DNA of 30,230 nucleotides from CAVRZY01 sp963725415 (GTDB lineage: Bacteria; Acidobacteriota; Terriglobia; Bryobacterales; Bryobacteraceae): NCBI GenBank assembly GCA_963725415.1, contig CAVRZY010000174.1:1-30230 (forward strand). Direction: 5' to 3'. Made by a program: the position numbers and the translations under genes. The notes beneath the pieces are model-generated. The model saw nothing but the letters and a program-made list of their open reading frames with translations. It was not told the origin of the DNA and did not search any database. Below, piece after piece: positions 28,899 through 30,230 of the stretch (positions are counted from its first letter, which is position 1; each line of letters starts with the position of its first letter).

Positions 28899-30068
28899 TC
28901 ACCACACTTTAACAAAATTCCTGCCGGGAAGTTGCTTGACGGCTCCCAGCATCTCAAGCTCGAACAGCGAGGCGATGATCTCCGAGGAGGTGAAATCCTC
29001 CACCTCCTGGAGCAGGTCATCAATCTGGGTGGCGGTGTCGATCTTGAGCTGGGAGAGGATCTTGCGGCTCACCGGGTTGGCCGGGGCCTCGGATGGGGAG
29101 GCCTGAGCGGGAGTCGATGCGGCCTCCTCCTGCTCGCCAAACAGGCGCTGCTGGCTGCGGGCGATGAGCCAGCGGCGGTCTTCAGGCGGAAGCTCGACGA
29201 TGACGTCGTTCCAATCCTGGACCAGCTTGGCGCCTTGCTTGATGAGCAGGTTTGGCCCCCAACTGGCCTTCGCGGTGATATTGCCGGGGACGGCGAAGAC
29301 CTCGCGTCCCTGCTCGAGGGCCAGCCTGGCGGTGATCGAGGAGCCGCTGTACTGGGCGCCCTCCACCACCAGAACGCCAGTGCTCATCCCGCTGATAATG
29401 CGGTTGCGGATGGGAAAGTTCTGGGGGTAGGCGGGGACGCCCAGGGAAAACTCCGAGATCAGCAGGCCCTTCTCGATGAGTTGGGAGGCCAGACGGCGGT
29501 TTTCCGAAGGGTAGACCACATCCACGCCGCAGCCGAGCACGGCGACGGTGTTGGCGCCAGCCGAGAGCGCTCCGCGGTGAGCCGCGGTGTCGATGCCGCG
29601 GGCCATGCCACTGACGATGCTCAGCCCCGCGCGGCCCAGGTCGCCTGCCAGGCGCTCGGTCACTGCGATTCCGTAAGGCGTGGGTCTCCTGGTGCCGACC
29701 ACGGCCAGCATGAGCGTGCTCAGGAGCTCGACCCGGCCGCAGGCGAACAGCAGGACGGGCGGATCGAAGATCTCGCGCAACCGTGCCGGGTAGCGGGGGT
29801 CGGAAATGGGCAGGGCAGTGGCGCCGGCGTCGAGCATCTTTTGCTGTTGGGTTACGGCGTCATCGAATGCGCAGCCGCTGGAGATGGTCTGCGCCAGGCT
29901 GCCGCTGGTGCCGGCGGCCTCCAGGTCCGTACGGGAGGCGCGGAAGACGGCCTGCGGGGTTCGAAAGCGCTCCAGCAGTTTCTGCGCGGTCCGGGCCCCC
30001 AGGCCGGGAACCAGCGTCAGGGCCAGCCAGTACAGTTCCTCATCGCGTTCCAGTTGCGGAGCAACCAT
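28899..30068 (-). CDS. dprA: DNA processing protein DprA (Smf)
   Basis: This 389-residue cytoplasmic protein binds incoming single-stranded DNA in natural transformation and loads RecA. A helix-hairpin-helix/SAM-like N-terminus reads LALTLVPGLGARTAQKLLER. The Rossmann core has LAVVGTRRPTPYGIAVTERL, IVSGMARGIDTAAHRGALSA, VAVLGCGVDVVYPSENRRL, PIRNRIISGMSTGVLVVEGA and GREVFAVPGNITAKASWGPN. A C-terminal winged helix follows (ATQIDDLLQEVEDFTSSEII, then ending NFVKVW). I prefer ATG 30068 because GAGGAG lies eight bases before it; GTG 30074 would leave only two. It is the first gene of the dprA-topA pair. No other competence genes are in the window. Confidence 0.96.
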   Translation of the reverse strand: MVAPQLERDEELYWLALTLVPGLGARTAQKLLERFRTPQAVFRASRTDLEAAGTSGSLAQTISSGCAFDDAVTQQQKMLDAGATALPISDPRYPARLREIFDPPVLLFACGRVELLSTLMLAVVGTRRPTPYGIAVTERLAGDLGRAGLSIVSGMARGIDTAAHRGALSAGANTVAVLGCGVDVVYPSENRRLASQLIEKGLLISEFSLGVPAYPQNFPIRNRIISGMSTGVLVVEGAQYSGSSITARLALEQGREVFAVPGNITAKASWGPNLLIKQGAKLVQDWNDVIVELPPEDRRWLIARSQQRLFGEQEEAASTPAQASPSEAPANPVSRKILSQLKIDTATQIDDLLQEVEDFTSSEIIASLFELEMLGAVKQLPGRNFVKVW

Positions 30069-30169
30069 GGGCACGACTCCTCATCAGAGTTGGTGCGCCA
30101 TGGGTGGCGGGATTCTCAGCCGGATCGCAACATGAGATGCGCGAGCCGGGCTATACTGAACATAAGGGC

Positions 30170-30230
30170 ATGATTCCACGCGAGTTACGTCCGTTATTTT
30201 GGGACATCAACGCGAATGAGTTCAGCCCCG
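30170..30230 (+). CDS. Start of a divergent gene, possibly DUF6922-like, truncated by the window
   Basis: ATG 30170 opens MIPRELRPLFWDINANEFSP, which runs off the window. An 'L-F-W-D-x-N...F' opening is what I remember from small DUF6922-type proteins of possible toxin-antitoxin neighbourhoods, but 20 residues cannot prove this. A TATACT hexamer at 30152-30157 could be its -10 box. It is transcribed away from dprA, 101 bp from the dprA start. Confidence 0.4.
   Translation, partial: MIPRELRPLFWDINANEFSP

Noticed and set aside
28932..30173. 413-codon plus-strand frame opposite dprA
   Set aside because: Antisense of dprA with Gly/Gln/Asp-rich composition and no known domain.
1..30230. tRNA and rRNA genes
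   Set aside because: I looked for cloverleaf-like segments and the conserved T-loop and found none I could support; the 16S-like match at 12921 is complementary to the rRNA tail and not an rRNA gene.

Overview
The window looks like environmental or metagenome-derived DNA with two different taxonomic flavours. Bases 1 to about 12,243 carry a gene set typical of Gammaproteobacteria of the Xanthomonadales/Steroidobacterales kind: a DUF2058/YaiL protein, an AroG-type DAHP synthase, a Prx5-like peroxiredoxin, tryptophan 2,3-dioxygenase, a YgjP-type metallopeptidase, a MacB/FtsX-type export operon and the start of tatD. From about 12,244 to the end the content resembles Acidobacteriota: dense REP-like palindromes, rpmE, an ECF sigma operon, a UvrD/PcrA helicase, an APC amino-acid permease, a PEGA protein, DUF2934, lexA, a TadG-like remnant, and dprA-topA with five zinc ribbons. 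The switch falls inside a reading frame: the first 87 codons of tatD run straight into the last 67 codons of an alpha/beta hydrolase in another frame. A chimeric assembly is the likeliest explanation. The taxonomic reading is an inference from gene content.

Layout, left half. Minus strand: two membrane genes (DUF4401-like, DUF2157), a frameshifted MAPEG gene, a peroxiredoxin and a frameshifted TlpA-like thioredoxin. Plus strand: DUF2058. Minus strand again: frameshifted aroG, kynA and the metallopeptidase, then an intact four-gene ABC efflux operon (adaptor, ATPase, two permeases; 7149-11552). That operon is bracketed by relics of a paralogous operon: a permease 3' end and an IS3 orfA scrap on one side, an adaptor 5' end on the other. 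The truncated tatD follows on the plus strand.

Layout, right half. A nested palindromic array (12472-12858) is followed by a self-contained transcription unit (12879-13136). This unit has a near-consensus promoter, a 16-nt Shine-Dalgarno able to pair with the whole canonical 16S tail, a 14-codon ORF, a long stem and a strong terminator. It is the best candidate here for an undescribed element. Next come rpmE, the ECF sigma/membrane-anchor/Spy-like operon (minus strand), uvrD/pcrA with a coupled 52-aa basic peptide, the permease, a broken methyltransferase, a 680-bp gene-poor stretch, the PEGA gene and an IS1380 relic. Two identical IS4-family copies then sit as one unit with a 9-bp target duplication inside a REP-like palindrome. 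The window ends with lexA, DUF2934, the TadG-like pseudogene, dprA-topA and the start of a divergent gene.

Single-base frameshifts, several at G/C runs, occur in both halves (MAPEG, TlpA-like, aroG, uvrD, methyltransferase). Indel sequencing error should therefore be excluded before any of these genes is called a true pseudogene. DNA processing and repair genes (uvrD/pcrA, lexA, topA, dprA) are concentrated in the right half.
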